From Catellatospora sp. KI3 (GTDB taxonomy: Bacteria; Actinomycetota; Actinomycetes; Mycobacteriales; Micromonosporaceae), in the NCBI RefSeq assembly GCF_029948125.1, contig NZ_JASAMB010000008.1, forward strand, positions 243,233 to 307,232: a stretch of DNA of 64,000 nucleotides, read 5' to 3'. The translations under genes were made by a program, and so were the position numbers. Of this stretch, positions 53,985 through 62,043 are shown piece by piece. A model generated the notes under the pieces. That model ran no database searches, was not told the DNA's origin, and worked only from the letters and a program-made list of their open reading frames with translations. Each line of letters opens with the position of its first letter. Position 1 is the stretch's first letter.

Positions 53985-54934
53985 CTCGGGGCCAGCTCTC
54001 GTACGGCGCGCTCGGTGTCCAGCCCCGGCAGCGGCACCAGCGCCAGCACCGGGGTGTCGATCCCGGCCTGGGCGTAGCGGGCCACGTGCTCGCGGCACCG
54101 GGCGTAGGAGCCGTGCACGATCAGCGCGTCGACCACCTCGTCGGGAACGGCGGCGGCGGCCTCCTTGCGCTGCCCGGCCGCCCACGCCTGCCGCATCGGC
54201 GCCAGCTGCTCGCCGCGCCCCAGCCACTCGTGGAACGCCGCGTACACGCCCACGGTCAGGTACGCCGCGATCAGCCGCCGGCCCAGCGCCCGGACCGCGT
54301 CGGCGTCCTCGCTCGGGCACACGAAGATCCGCGCGGCCAGCTCCTTCGGCCCCAGCTCGGCGCGCACCTTCGGGACGTCCTCGACGGCGAGCCAGTTCGT
54401 GATCGCCCCGTCGGCCTCGCGCCCGGCCAGGCGCAGCATTCCGGGCCGCAGCGCGGCGAGCAGGATGCGCGGCGGCTCGGCGGGCGCCGGATCGAGGGCG
54501 AACCCGCGTACGCCGAACGTGTCGTACGCCTGGTCGACCTTCTGCCCGCCCAGGGCGGCGCGCAGGAACCGCAGCGTGTCACGGGTGCGCTGGAACGGCT
54601 GGTCGAACGCGGCCGCGTTCCAGCCCTCCACGATCACCGGCGAGCTGGCGCCGATGCCCAGCGCGAACCGGCCCGGCGCGAGCTGCGCCAGCGCGGAGGC
54701 GGTCATCGCGAGCAGGCCCGGCCCCCGGGTGTACACGGGTGCGATGGCGGTGCCCAGGCGCAGCGCCGGGGCATGCTCGGCGGCCAGCACCAGCGGCGTG
54801 AACGCGTCCACGCCGTTGGTCTCGGCGCTCCATACCCCCGTGTAGCCCAGCTCGGCCAGCAGCGGCAGCAGGCGCCGGTGCTCGGTCAGCGGCACCCCCG
54901 GCAGCGGGACGGTGATCTCCCAGCGGCCGGTCAT
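53981..54934 (-). CDS. LLM-class F420-dependent oxidoreductase
   Basis: 317 aa. ATG overlaps the SDR stop (ATGA). Luciferase-like TIM barrel with EHRRLLPLLAELGYTGVWSAETNGVDAFTPLVLAAE, LRLGTAIAPVYTRGPGLLAMTASALAQLAPGRFALGIGASSPVIVEGWN and a C-terminal ALIVHGSYARCREHVARYAQAGIDTPVLALVPL. The R-F-A-L-G-I-G-A-S motif and TRGP match the F420-dependent actinobacterial family TIGR03559-like. It would reduce or oxidise an unknown organic substrate using F420. Second gene of the catabolic operon. Confidence 0.88.
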   Translation of the reverse strand: MTGRWEITVPLPGVPLTEHRRLLPLLAELGYTGVWSAETNGVDAFTPLVLAAEHAPALRLGTAIAPVYTRGPGLLAMTASALAQLAPGRFALGIGASSPVIVEGWNAAAFDQPFQRTRDTLRFLRAALGGQKVDQAYDTFGVRGFALDPAPAEPPRILLAALRPGMLRLAGREADGAITNWLAVEDVPKVRAELGPKELAARIFVCPSEDADAVRALGRRLIAAYLTVGVYAAFHEWLGRGEQLAPMRQAWAAGQRKEAAAAVPDEVVDALIVHGSYARCREHVARYAQAGIDTPVLALVPLPGLDTERAVRELAPR

Positions 54935-55704
54935 CCCACGGTCACCGAGGTGCGGATCAGCGAACCGCCGTCCACGGTCAGGGTCTGCCCGGTCATCCAG
55001 CCCGAGGCCGATCCGGCCAGGAACACCGCCACCGAGGCGATGTCCTCCGGCTCGCCGATGCGCCCCAGCGGCAGCACCGCGTTCATCTGCTCCTCGAACG
55101 GCTCCCACAGCGCGCGGGCCAGCTGGGTGCGCACCAGGCCCGGCGCGATCCCGTTGACCCGCACCGACGGCGCCAACTCCGCCGCGAACTGCCTGGTCAG
55201 GTGGATGACGGCCGCCTTGGTGGCGTTGTAGTAGCCGATGCCGTGCTCGGTGACCAGGCCGCCGACCGAGGCGATGTTGACGACGCTGCCGCCGTTGCGC
55301 GCCATCGAGGCGTGCCAGACCGCCTGCGTCCACAGCACGATCGACAGCTGGTTGACCTGGACCGTCTTCTCCGCCTGCCCGACGCTGATGTCGACCAGCG
55401 GCCCGAAGTACGGATTCGTCCCCGCGTTGTTGACCAGGACGTCCACCGTGCCGAACCGCTCGACGGCCGCCGCGACGCACTCCTGCACCTGCTCGGGCTC
55501 GCCGACGTGCGCGGCCTTGGCGAACACCCCCGCCTTCGGGTACGCCTCCGCCAGCTCCGCCGCGACCGCGTCCAGCGACTCCTGCCGCCGCGACACCAGC
55601 ACCACGTTGGCGCCCTCGGCCGCCAGCGCGGTCGCGATGCCCTTGCCGATCCCGCGAGAGGCGCCCGTGACCAGCGCCGTCTTGCCCTGCAGACCCGTCT
55701 CCAC
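54931..55704 (-). CDS. SDR-family oxidoreductase (operon leader)
   Basis: 257 aa from the GTG at 55704; GGAGG lies about 8 bases before. A GTG at 55719 is also open but overlaps the GGAGG. Classical SDR motifs: TALVTGASRGIGKGIA (cofactor), VLVNNAGTNPYFG, NIASVGG (Ser), YYNATKAAV (Tyr/Lys) and the C-terminal GRIGEPEDIASVAVFLAGSASGWMTGQTLTVDGG. NAD(P)-dependent dehydrogenase of a hydroxy or keto compound. Divergent from another SDR gene across the palindromic control region. Confidence 0.88.
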   Translation of the reverse strand: METGLQGKTALVTGASRGIGKGIATALAAEGANVVLVSRRQESLDAVAAELAEAYPKAGVFAKAAHVGEPEQVQECVAAAVERFGTVDVLVNNAGTNPYFGPLVDISVGQAEKTVQVNQLSIVLWTQAVWHASMARNGGSVVNIASVGGLVTEHGIGYYNATKAAVIHLTRQFAAELAPSVRVNGIAPGLVRTQLARALWEPFEEQMNAVLPLGRIGEPEDIASVAVFLAGSASGWMTGQTLTVDGGSLIRTSVTVG

Positions 55705-55727
55705 CTGTCCTGCCTCCACGTCGATGT

Positions 55728-55756
55728 TTGACGCACGCGCGGTCGGGGCCTACGTT
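55728..55756 (+). promoter_or_regulatory. Promoter of the SDR gene at 55847
   Basis: TTGACG at 55728-55733 and TACGTT at 55751-55756, with a 17-base spacer, is a strong housekeeping-type promoter reading to the right. The TetR-type palindrome begins 10 bases after it. Confidence 0.6.
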
Positions 55757-55765
55757 ACCCACCAG

Positions 55766-55779
55766 ACCGACCGGTCGGT
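55766..55779. promoter_or_regulatory. TetR-type palindromic operator
   Basis: ACCGACCGGTCGGT is a perfect 14-bp palindrome at about +3 to +16 of the promoter at 55728-55756, in the region between two divergent SDR genes. It is typical of TetR-family sites, and the TetR of the left operon is the obvious candidate to bind it. Confidence 0.65.
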
Positions 55780-55846
55780 ATGGAGCTTGCGGCAGCCCGC
55801 CGCCCGCTGTCAACCGCCCGGCCTCCCCAACGAACGGAGTGGGCAC

Positions 55847-56632
55847 ATGCGCGTGGCCGGTTCCACCGTCGTCATCACCGGCGCCACCGGCGGCATCGGC
55901 GCCGCCCTGGCCCGCCGCTTCGCCGCCGAGGGCGCCACCGGGCTGTGCCTGTCCGACCGGCCCGGCACCCCGCTCGCCGCGCTGGCCGGGGAGCTGACCG
56001 CCGCCGGCACCCCCGCCATCGCCGTCGAAGCCGACGTCGCCGACGAGCAGCAGGTCACCGCCCTGGTACGGGCCGCCGAACAACACTTCGGCCGCATCGA
56101 CCTGTTCTGCGCCAACGCGGGCATCGGCACCGGCGCGGGCCTCGACGCCGATCCGGCGGTATGGGCAGCCGCCTGGTCGGTCAACGTCATGGCGCACGTG
56201 CACTCCGCCCGCGCGGTGCTCCCGGGCATGCTCGACCGGGGCCACGGCTGGCTGCTGCACACCTGCTCGGCGGCCGGGCTGCTCAGCTCCCCCGGCGACG
56301 CCCCGTACGCGGTGACCAAGCACGCCGCGGTCGCCTTCGCCGAGTGGCTGTCCATCACCTACGGCGACCGGGGCATCGGCGTCAGCGTGCTGTGCCCGCA
56401 GGGCGTACGCACCCCGCTGCTCACCGACGGCCTGGCCGCGGGCAGCCCCGCCGCCCTGGCCGTCGCCCGCGCCGGGGCCATCCTGGAGCCCGAAGAGGTC
56501 GCCGACACCACGGTCGCCGCCCTCGCCGAGGGCCGCTTCCTCGTCCTACCCCACCCCGAGGTGGCCGAGTACCTCCGCCGCAAGGCCACCGACCCCGACC
56601 GCTGGCTCTCCGCCATGCGCCGCATCCGCTGA
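55847..56632 (+). CDS. SDR-family oxidoreductase (divergent gene)
   Basis: 261 aa from the ATG at 55847. GGAG lies about 10 bases upstream (CGGAGTGGGCACATG). VVITGATGGIGAALARRF (cofactor), CANAGIG, HTCSAAGLLSSPGDAPYAVTKHA with the Ser-Tyr-Lys triad, and VSVLCPQGVRTPLLTDG. Typical of SDR dehydrogenases in lipid or acyl catabolism. It shares a control region with the acyl-CoA operon and probably the same regulator. Confidence 0.88.
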   Translation: MRVAGSTVVITGATGGIGAALARRFAAEGATGLCLSDRPGTPLAALAGELTAAGTPAIAVEADVADEQQVTALVRAAEQHFGRIDLFCANAGIGTGAGLDADPAVWAAAWSVNVMAHVHSARAVLPGMLDRGHGWLLHTCSAAGLLSSPGDAPYAVTKHAAVAFAEWLSITYGDRGIGVSVLCPQGVRTPLLTDGLAAGSPAALAVARAGAILEPEEVADTTVAALAEGRFLVLPHPEVAEYLRRKATDPDRWLSAMRRIR

Positions 56633-56683
56633 CCCCGCCCCCGCCCCGCCGCCCCGCCCCGCCGCCCCGCGCGGCGCCGACGG

Positions 56684-56745
56684 TGCAGTTTCGGGGAAAG
56701 TGCACGAATCTTGGCTCGAATTCCTGCACTTTCCCCGAAATTGCA
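56684..56745. repeat. 62-bp REPIN-like element, copy 6
   Basis: TGCAGTTTCGGGGAAAGTGC at the left and the inverted arm with one change (GAAATTGCA) at the right. It lies between convergent genes. Confidence 0.9.
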
Positions 56746-56821
56746 GCCACGCACGCTGCACGCCGCGCGCCCCGCGGGTGCGGAGCGCGGCGGCGGCCGG
56801 GGGTGGGGCGGCGCGACGGAG

Positions 56822-57619
56822 TCAGACCGGCACGGGGACGGCGATGCGTTCGGTGTCGAGACCGGTGGCCAGGCAGTCGGCGATCGCCTCCGCGCGGGCG
56901 GACTCCCAGTGTTCGATCCGCGCCGCGATCGCGGCGGTGATCAGCGCGAGTTCGCGCACCGTCCGGGCGTCGGCGTCGGAGGGCGGGTGCTCGCGGGCCT
57001 CGGCGAAGGCGTCGGCGACCTCGCCGGGGTCGGCGCCCGCCACCTCGATGACCTCGTCGAGGTCCCAGCCGTGGTGCACGACCAGGTTGGCCGCGTACAG
57101 GTTGCGGTTGGCGGCGATGTAGTCGAGGTGGTGGCGGGCGAAGAAGATCACGTCGGTGGCCTTGCGCGCCCGCGCCAGCGGATCGTCGGGCAGCGGCAGC
57201 CGCGCCTCGTTGAGCTGCCTGATCGCGGTCCGGCGCGCCTCGGTGAGCAGTTCGCGCAGCTCGGTGACGACCTGCTGGCGGCGCAGCAGCTCGTGGCCGG
57301 CGTCGTACAGGTGCTGCGGGGCGGTGGTCGCGCACCACTGCGCGACCAGGCGTGGTCGTCCCTCGTGCTCGCTGTAGGCGCAGATCGCCTCGGCGAGGTC
57401 CGCCCGGGACCAGACCCGGCTGCCGTGCAGGTAGGCCGCCGCGTCGTCGCGTGCGGCCAGAGCGGTGCGGTAGGCCTGGCGGATCTCGGCGCTCACGGCG
57501 CACGCGTTGAACGCGCCGCCGGAGGTGCCGAGCCGCTGCACGGACCGTAGGTCCGCGCGAAGCCTGCCCAGATCGATGTGCGCCAGCGGATCGCCGACGC
57601 GTGCCCGCGTCGTCTCCAT
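56822..57619 (-). CDS. Hypothetical protein, mostly helical
   Basis: 265 aa starting METTRARVGDPLAHIDLG. It is nearly all alpha-helical: YRTALAARDDAAAYLHGSRVWSRADLAEAICAYSEHEG, LTEARRTAIRQLNEARLPLPDDPLARARKATDVIFFARHHLDYIAANRNLYAANLVVHHGWDLDEVIEVAGA. No signal peptide or transmembrane helix. I do not recognise a family. It ends 77 bases from copy 6 of the 62-bp element. Confidence 0.6.
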   Translation of the reverse strand: METTRARVGDPLAHIDLGRLRADLRSVQRLGTSGGAFNACAVSAEIRQAYRTALAARDDAAAYLHGSRVWSRADLAEAICAYSEHEGRPRLVAQWCATTAPQHLYDAGHELLRRQQVVTELRELLTEARRTAIRQLNEARLPLPDDPLARARKATDVIFFARHHLDYIAANRNLYAANLVVHHGWDLDEVIEVAGADPGEVADAFAEAREHPPSDADARTVRELALITAAIAARIEHWESARAEAIADCLATGLDTERIAVPVPV

Positions 57620-57686
57620 TTCCGCAGTTTATCCCCCTCTCCGCCGCCGGACCTCCCGTCCGCACCTCCCCCACCCCGAGGTCGGG

Positions 57687-57748
57687 TGCAGTTTCGAGGA
57701 GAGTGCTCGAACGACGGCCAAGATTCGTGCGCTCTCCCCGAAACTGCA
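57687..57748. repeat. 62-bp REPIN-like element, copy 7 (diverged)
   Basis: TGCAGTTTCGAGGAGAGTGC at the left and GCGCTCTCCCCGAAACTGCA at the right, with compensating changes that keep part of the pairing. It lies in the region between divergent genes. Confidence 0.88.
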
Positions 57749-57927
57749 CGCACGGCAGCAGGCGCGCGGAAGGGAGCTGGTCCCGAGGGGTGGGCTGGGG
57801 CGGCGGTAGCCGTGGGGATGGTGTGAACTGGTGGGAGAGCGCAGCGTCGGGCTCGGCGGCCGCATCGGCCGACTCCGTCGCGTACCGCGCTCACCCGGGG
57901 CGTACGCGCGGCACACCTCCACTACCC

Positions 57928-58386
57928 ATGGAGCACAGCGTGCAGACCTCCGCCCCCAAGCTGCGCGACGCAGGCCGCCGCGCCGACCTGCTCAGCCGAG
58001 CCGCCGCCGCGTGCGCCGCCGACATGCCGCTGCTCACCGCCGCCACGCGCACCGCCGTCGCGCCGGAGCCGGCGCTGCCGCGGCTGCCCGCGGACTGGAT
58101 CGAGCGCAGCCGGATCGCCACCGCCGCCGAGCGGTACACCACCTACACCCGTGGCGCCGTCGAGCTGCACCTGCACACCATGCTCGGATGGGGCGAGCAC
58201 ACCCCCGAGCGCCAGCTCGCGCAGCTGAACCTGGGCGACTTCCGGGTCCGGATCAGCGCCGGGACGACCTGGCGCGGCTTCGAGGCCTGCTGGAGCGACG
58301 GCACAGCCCGCCACCGCCTGGTCTGCCGCGCCCCCCTCCGCCTGGCCGACTTCCTAGACCTCCTCCTCACCCTCCACTGGACCTGA
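57928..58386 (+). CDS. Hypothetical small protein
   Basis: 152 aa from the ATG at 57928 (MEHSVQTSAPKLRDAG); longer open frame upstream runs through copy 7 and is not counted. The N-terminal half is Ala-rich helix; the second half, YTTYTRGAVELHLHTMLGWGEHTPERQLAQLNLGDFRVRISAGTTWRGFEACWSDGTARHRLVCRAP, looks like a small beta domain with CW and VC pairs. No family recognised. The pair of inverted GGGCCC repeats follows the stop. Confidence 0.5.
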   Translation: MEHSVQTSAPKLRDAGRRADLLSRAAAACAADMPLLTAATRTAVAPEPALPRLPADWIERSRIATAAERYTTYTRGAVELHLHTMLGWGEHTPERQLAQLNLGDFRVRISAGTTWRGFEACWSDGTARHRLVCRAPLRLADFLDLLLTLHWT

Positions 58387-58402
58387 CCCCCGGACCCGAG
58401 GA

Positions 58403-58552
58403 AAGGAAGGGCCCCTTCTTATCGCTTTGCGATGTAGAAGGGGCCCTTCTTCACTCTCAGCCCCACCCGGAACACCGCACCCCACCCCCAAGAGACGCAC
58501 GTTAAGAAGGGGCCCCTCTACTACGGAAAGCGATAAGAAGGGGCCCTTCCTT
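58403..58552. repeat. 150-bp inverted repeat built of AAGGGGCCCTT-type palindromes
   Basis: A perfect 26-bp inverted repeat forms the ends (58403-58428 and 58527-58552). A second, imperfect pair lies inside (around 58434-58454 and 58501-58523), so the GGGCCC core with AAGAAG/CTTCTT flanks occurs four times. It sits between two convergent genes, so it may be a bidirectional terminator or a small non-autonomous mobile element. Confidence 0.88.
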
Positions 58553-58561
58553 GCGGCTGGG

Positions 58562-59020
58562 TCAGGGGCGGAAGTGGAGGCGGGTGAGGGTTTCGGCTAC
58601 GCAGCAGGGCTTGTCGCCGGCGTCGGTGGCCATGGTCATCTGGGCGGCGAGCTGGACGCCGCCGGTGACCGGCTCCACGGAGAGGAAGCGGGCGCTCAGC
58701 CGTACGCTCGCGCCGACGCGGACCGGGGCGGGGAAGCGCACCTTGTTGAGGCCGTAGTTGACGGCCATGGCGACGCCGTCGAAGCGGTACAGGTCGCGGA
58801 CCAGCAGCGGCAGCAGCGACAGGGTCAGGTAGCCGTGGGCGATCGTGCCGCCGAACGGGCCCTGCGCGGCGCGCGCGGGGTCGATGTGGATCCACTGGTC
58901 GTCGCCGGTCGCGGTGGCGAACGCGTCCACCCGCTGCTGCTCGATGCGGTGCCAGGGACCCGGCCCGATCTCCTCGCCGATCGCGGCCGCCAGGTCGTCG
59001 GGGGACGTGAACACGCGCAT
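58562..59020 (-). CDS. MaoC-like (R)-specific enoyl-CoA hydratase
   Basis: 152 aa from the ATG at 59020 with AGGAG 5 bases upstream. Hot-dog fold hydratase: VDAFATATGDDQWIHIDPARAAQGPFGGTIAHGYLTLSLLP holds the catalytic Asp/His pair. Relatives hydrate crotonyl-CoA or longer enoyl-CoA in fatty acid or polyketide metabolism. It is alone between a hypothetical gene and the xylanase terminator. Confidence 0.88.
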   Translation of the reverse strand: MRVFTSPDDLAAAIGEEIGPGPWHRIEQQRVDAFATATGDDQWIHIDPARAAQGPFGGTIAHGYLTLSLLPLLVRDLYRFDGVAMAVNYGLNKVRFPAPVRVGASVRLSARFLSVEPVTGGVQLAAQMTMATDAGDKPCCVAETLTRLHFRP

Positions 59021-59077
59021 GCCGGCTCCTCCTGTTCGCGGCTGCTCTGCCGCAAGGGCATGGTAGCCGCGCACGCG

Positions 59078-59166
59078 GACGGCCCACCCGGGCAGTGGTG
59101 GGCCGTCCGCTCGGGGAGCGGTCCGAACACGGGCCGGCCTGCGCTCCGATCAGCGCAGACCGGCCC
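59078..59166 (-). terminator. Two hairpins downstream of the xylanase gene
   Basis: 59078-59107: perfect 11-bp stem GACGGCCCACC/GGTGGGCCGTC with an 8-base loop. 59131-59166: GGGCCGG/CCGGCCC outer stem with inner GCGCT/AGCGC. Both lie just past the xylanase stop at 59179. Confidence 0.65.
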
Positions 59167-59178
59167 CGCAGCCGAGGG

Positions 59179-61176
59179 CTACGGCGTGGTGCAGGCGAAG
59201 CCGCCGGCCGTGGCGGTGTTGCCGCTCGGGCGGCTGACCTGGAACCCGAACGAGACGCTGGCGCCGGGCGCGACCGTGGCGTTCCAACCGACCGGCTTGA
59301 CGGTCACGTTCTGGCCGCTGACGGTGACGGCGCCGTTCCAGCTGCCGGTGATCGTGTGGCCGGCGGGCAGCGTGAACGTCACGGTCCAGCCGGTGATCGT
59401 GGCGGTGCCGGTGTTCTTGACGGTCACCGGGTCGACCACGTAGCCGTTGCCCCAGGAGGTCTGCACGGTCCCGGTGGCCGAGCAGCCGCCGGTGCCGCCG
59501 CCGGGCTGCGTGGTCACGGTGACGGTGCCGGACACCGCGGAGAGGTTGCCCGCCGCGTCCTTGGCCCGCACCTGGTACCGGAACGAGGTGGCGGCCGACA
59601 GCCCGCTGTCGGTGTACGACGTGGTGGTCGAGGAGCCGACCACCGCGAACGTGCCGCCCGAGGTGCCGGGGGCGCGCAGGATGTCGTACCCGGTCACGCC
59701 CACGTTGTCGGTCGAGGCGCTCCAGGACAGCGCGGCGCTCGACGAGGTGGTGCCCGTGGCGGCCAGGTTGGCGGGGGCGGACGGGGCGGTGGTGTCACCG
59801 GTGCCGCCGGAGGTGGTGACCGTGACGGTGTTGGACACCGCCGAGGTGTTGCCCGCGGCGTCCTTGGCCCGCACCTGGTACCGGTACGAGGTGGAGGCGG
59901 TCAGCCCGGTGTTGGTGAACGACGTGGTGGTCGAGGAGCCGACCACCGCGAACGTGCCGCCCGAGGTGCCGGGGGCGCGCAGGATGTCGTACCCGGTCAC
60001 GCCCACGTTGTCGGTCGAGGCGCTCCAGGACAGCGCGGTGCTGGTCGACGTGGTGCCGGAGGCGGCCAGGTTGGCGGGCGCCGACGGTGCCGTGGTGTCG
60101 TTGTCGGGGCCGCCGCCCAGGGCGTTGTAGACCGCCGTGTACGACGGCTTCACCTGGTAGTTCTCGTCGTAGATGAGCGCCGCGCCCTCACTGGGGAAGG
60201 TGTCGGGCACCCACGAGTACTTGTCGCTGAAGCCCCAGATGGTGATGCCGGTGCAGGCGCTCACGGCCAGGCAGGCGTTGACCACGTTGGTGTAGTACTG
60301 CGCCTGGGTCGCGTCCTTGGCCGAGGTGCGCGGCATCGGGATGCGGATGTCGAGCTCGGTGATCCGCACCGTCACGCCCAGCGCGGCGAAGCGGGCGATG
60401 TTCTGCTGCATGTCGCCGGGGAAGCCGTACTGCGTCGACAGGTGCGTCTGCAGGCCCACGCAGTCGATCGGCACACCCTGGCCCTTGAGCGTGCTCACCA
60501 GGTTGTACATCGCGGTGCTCTTGGCGTTGACGCCTTCGACGTTGTAGTCGTTGATGCAGAGCTTGGCGTCGGCGTCGGCCGCGCGGGCGGCGCGGAACGC
60601 GTCGGCGATGAAGCTCGCGCCCAGCGTGTTGTACCAGAAGCTGCTCCGGTAGCCGCCGTTCTCGTCGAAGACCTCGTTCACCACGTCCCAGGACTGCACG
60701 ACGGGGTTGCTGGCGAAGTGGCCGACCACGTTGGCGATGTGGTTGTTCATGGCGGTGCGCATCGCCGAGGCGCCCAGGCTCTGCACCCAGCTGGGGGTCT
60801 GGCTGTGCCAGACCAGGGTGTGGCCGTGCACGACCTGGTTGTTGGCGGCGGCGAAGGCGACGATCTGGTCGGCGCCGCTGTAGTTGAACTGGTTGCTGTT
60901 GGGCTCGGTCGCGTCCCACTTCATCGCGTTCTCGGGCGTGACCTGGCTGAACTCGGTCTGCGCGATGGTGCGGTAGGCCGACTCGTTGGCCAGCGGGCCG
61001 GTCGCGGCCGCGAAGCCGATGAACTTGTTCTTCGCGGCGGCCAGGGTCCGCAGCGGGGTGGCGGCGTGGGCGGGCTCGGCCGCCAGCACCGGTACGGCGA
61101 ACGCCGCCAGCAGCGCCGCGACGGCGACGGGTGCGAGGCGGCGTGATCTGACGACCGGGACGCTGCGATGCGTCAT
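59179..61176 (-). CDS. Secreted GH10 endo-xylanase with two FN3 domains and CBM2
   Basis: 665 aa from the ATG at 61176; TAGGAGGAAAG upstream is a strong ribosome binding site. Signal peptide to ~38 (AEPAHAA). GH10 domain ~40-360: VVHGHTLVWHSQTPSWVQ, acid/base Glu168 in WDVVNEVFDE, nucleophile Glu274 in ITELDI. Then two FN3 domains of about 100 residues (GYDILRAPGTSGGTFAVVGSS appears in both), then a CBM2 (GCSATGTVQTSWGNGYVVDPVTVKNTGTATITGWTVTF, VKPVGWNATVAPGASVSFGFQ) that binds cellulose or xylan. It degrades xylan outside the cell. A CebR-like box upstream suggests cellooligosaccharide or related induction. Confidence 0.93.
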   Translation of the reverse strand: MTHRSVPVVRSRRLAPVAVAALLAAFAVPVLAAEPAHAATPLRTLAAAKNKFIGFAAATGPLANESAYRTIAQTEFSQVTPENAMKWDATEPNSNQFNYSGADQIVAFAAANNQVVHGHTLVWHSQTPSWVQSLGASAMRTAMNNHIANVVGHFASNPVVQSWDVVNEVFDENGGYRSSFWYNTLGASFIADAFRAARAADADAKLCINDYNVEGVNAKSTAMYNLVSTLKGQGVPIDCVGLQTHLSTQYGFPGDMQQNIARFAALGVTVRITELDIRIPMPRTSAKDATQAQYYTNVVNACLAVSACTGITIWGFSDKYSWVPDTFPSEGAALIYDENYQVKPSYTAVYNALGGGPDNDTTAPSAPANLAASGTTSTSTALSWSASTDNVGVTGYDILRAPGTSGGTFAVVGSSTTTSFTNTGLTASTSYRYQVRAKDAAGNTSAVSNTVTVTTSGGTGDTTAPSAPANLAATGTTSSSAALSWSASTDNVGVTGYDILRAPGTSGGTFAVVGSSTTTSYTDSGLSAATSFRYQVRAKDAAGNLSAVSGTVTVTTQPGGGTGGCSATGTVQTSWGNGYVVDPVTVKNTGTATITGWTVTFTLPAGHTITGSWNGAVTVSGQNVTVKPVGWNATVAPGASVSFGFQVSRPSGNTATAGGFACTTP
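59520..60110 (-). repeat. Near-identical tandem FN3-coding repeat
   Basis: Two FN3-coding units with a 303-base period (for example the segment starting at 59641 recurs at 59944 with almost no changes over about 100 bases). A recent in-frame duplication or gene conversion. Confidence 0.85.
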
Positions 61177-61310
61177 CGTCTTTCCTCCTAGGGACGGGGC
61201 AGCTGTGCCGCGCCGGCCGCGGACGACCCCCGTAGGGAGCGGTGCGGCACCGATCCGGGCAGATCGGGGCAGCAGCGGGGTCGGTCGCGACCGGACACGG
61301 CACACATCAA

Positions 61311-61324
61311 TGGAAGCGCTCCCA
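61311..61324. promoter_or_regulatory. CebR-like operator upstream of the xylanase gene
   Basis: TGGAAGCGCTCCCA differs by one base from the palindromic TGGGAGCGCTCCCA bound by CebR/LacI-family cellulase regulators in actinomycetes. It lies 135 bases before the xylanase start. Confidence 0.75.
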
Positions 61325-61422
61325 ATTGTTCGGCCGCACCCATGCCAAGTCAACAAGTTCCGGAAACTATCGGAGCGTGTCCAGGGCCAGTCCCGGAAAA
61401 GTACCGGAAGCGCTACGGGGGG

Positions 61423-62016
61423 TCAGCGGACGACGAGGCCCAGCGTCTGCGCGATGACGATCGCCTGCGCGTCGTCGATGACGGCCCCGTTCAACTCCAG
61501 CTCACCGGGGATGAACGCGGTCAGGTCGCTGCCGCGCAGGTCGGCCTTGCCGAACTTCGCCTTGGCCAGGTGCGCCCCGGACAGGTCCACGTTCACCAGG
61601 GCGGCGCCGGTGCAGTCGGCCCCGTTGAGGTCCACCTCGCGCATGCGTACCCCGTCGAAGCTGGCGCGGCGCAGGTCGGCTCCGTTCATACCCACGAACG
61701 ACCAGTCCCCGCCCACGACCCGCAGCGGCCGCAGCACGGACTCGACGAACGTGCTGCCGACCAGCTTGCAGCCGTTGAACTCGGCCTCGAACAGGTTGCA
61801 CCGGGTGAACGTGCAGCGCAGGAACGCCGAGTCGGTGTGGTGCGAGGCGTTGAACTTGACGTTGCCGAAGACGCACTGCTCGAAGACCGCGCCCCGGGTC
61901 ACCGCCTCGGTCAGGTCCACCTCGTGGAAGGAGCAGCGCACGAAGCGGCGCTCGACGAACTCGTCGCCGTACCAGTCCTCGTCGCGGAAGACGGCGTCCT
62001 CGGTCACCTCGGTCAC
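61423..62016 (-). CDS. Pentapeptide-repeat protein
   Basis: 197 aa. Repeated A(D/N)LXX units: FVRCSFHEVDLTEAVTRGAVFEQCVFGNVKFNASHH, LFEAEFNGCKLVGSTF, ADLRRASFDGVRMREVDLNGADCTGAALVNVDLSGAHLAKAKFGKADLRGSDL. It folds as a right-handed quadrilateral beta helix, like MfpA/Qnr proteins that mimic DNA and bind gyrase. This one is shorter and interrupted, so gyrase protection is possible but not proven. Lies 27 bases downstream of the MFS gene stop. Confidence 0.88.
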   Translation of the reverse strand: MTEVTEDAVFRDEDWYGDEFVERRFVRCSFHEVDLTEAVTRGAVFEQCVFGNVKFNASHHTDSAFLRCTFTRCNLFEAEFNGCKLVGSTFVESVLRPLRVVGGDWSFVGMNGADLRRASFDGVRMREVDLNGADCTGAALVNVDLSGAHLAKAKFGKADLRGSDLTAFIPGELELNGAVIDDAQAIVIAQTLGLVVR

Positions 62017-62043
62017 CGGCCCACCCTACCGAGCCGCCCGGCC

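Noticed and set aside
57601..57927. N-terminal extension of the gene at 57928 through copy 7
   Set aside because: It would translate the intergenic element and low-complexity sequence; the open frame is explained by the element lacking stops.
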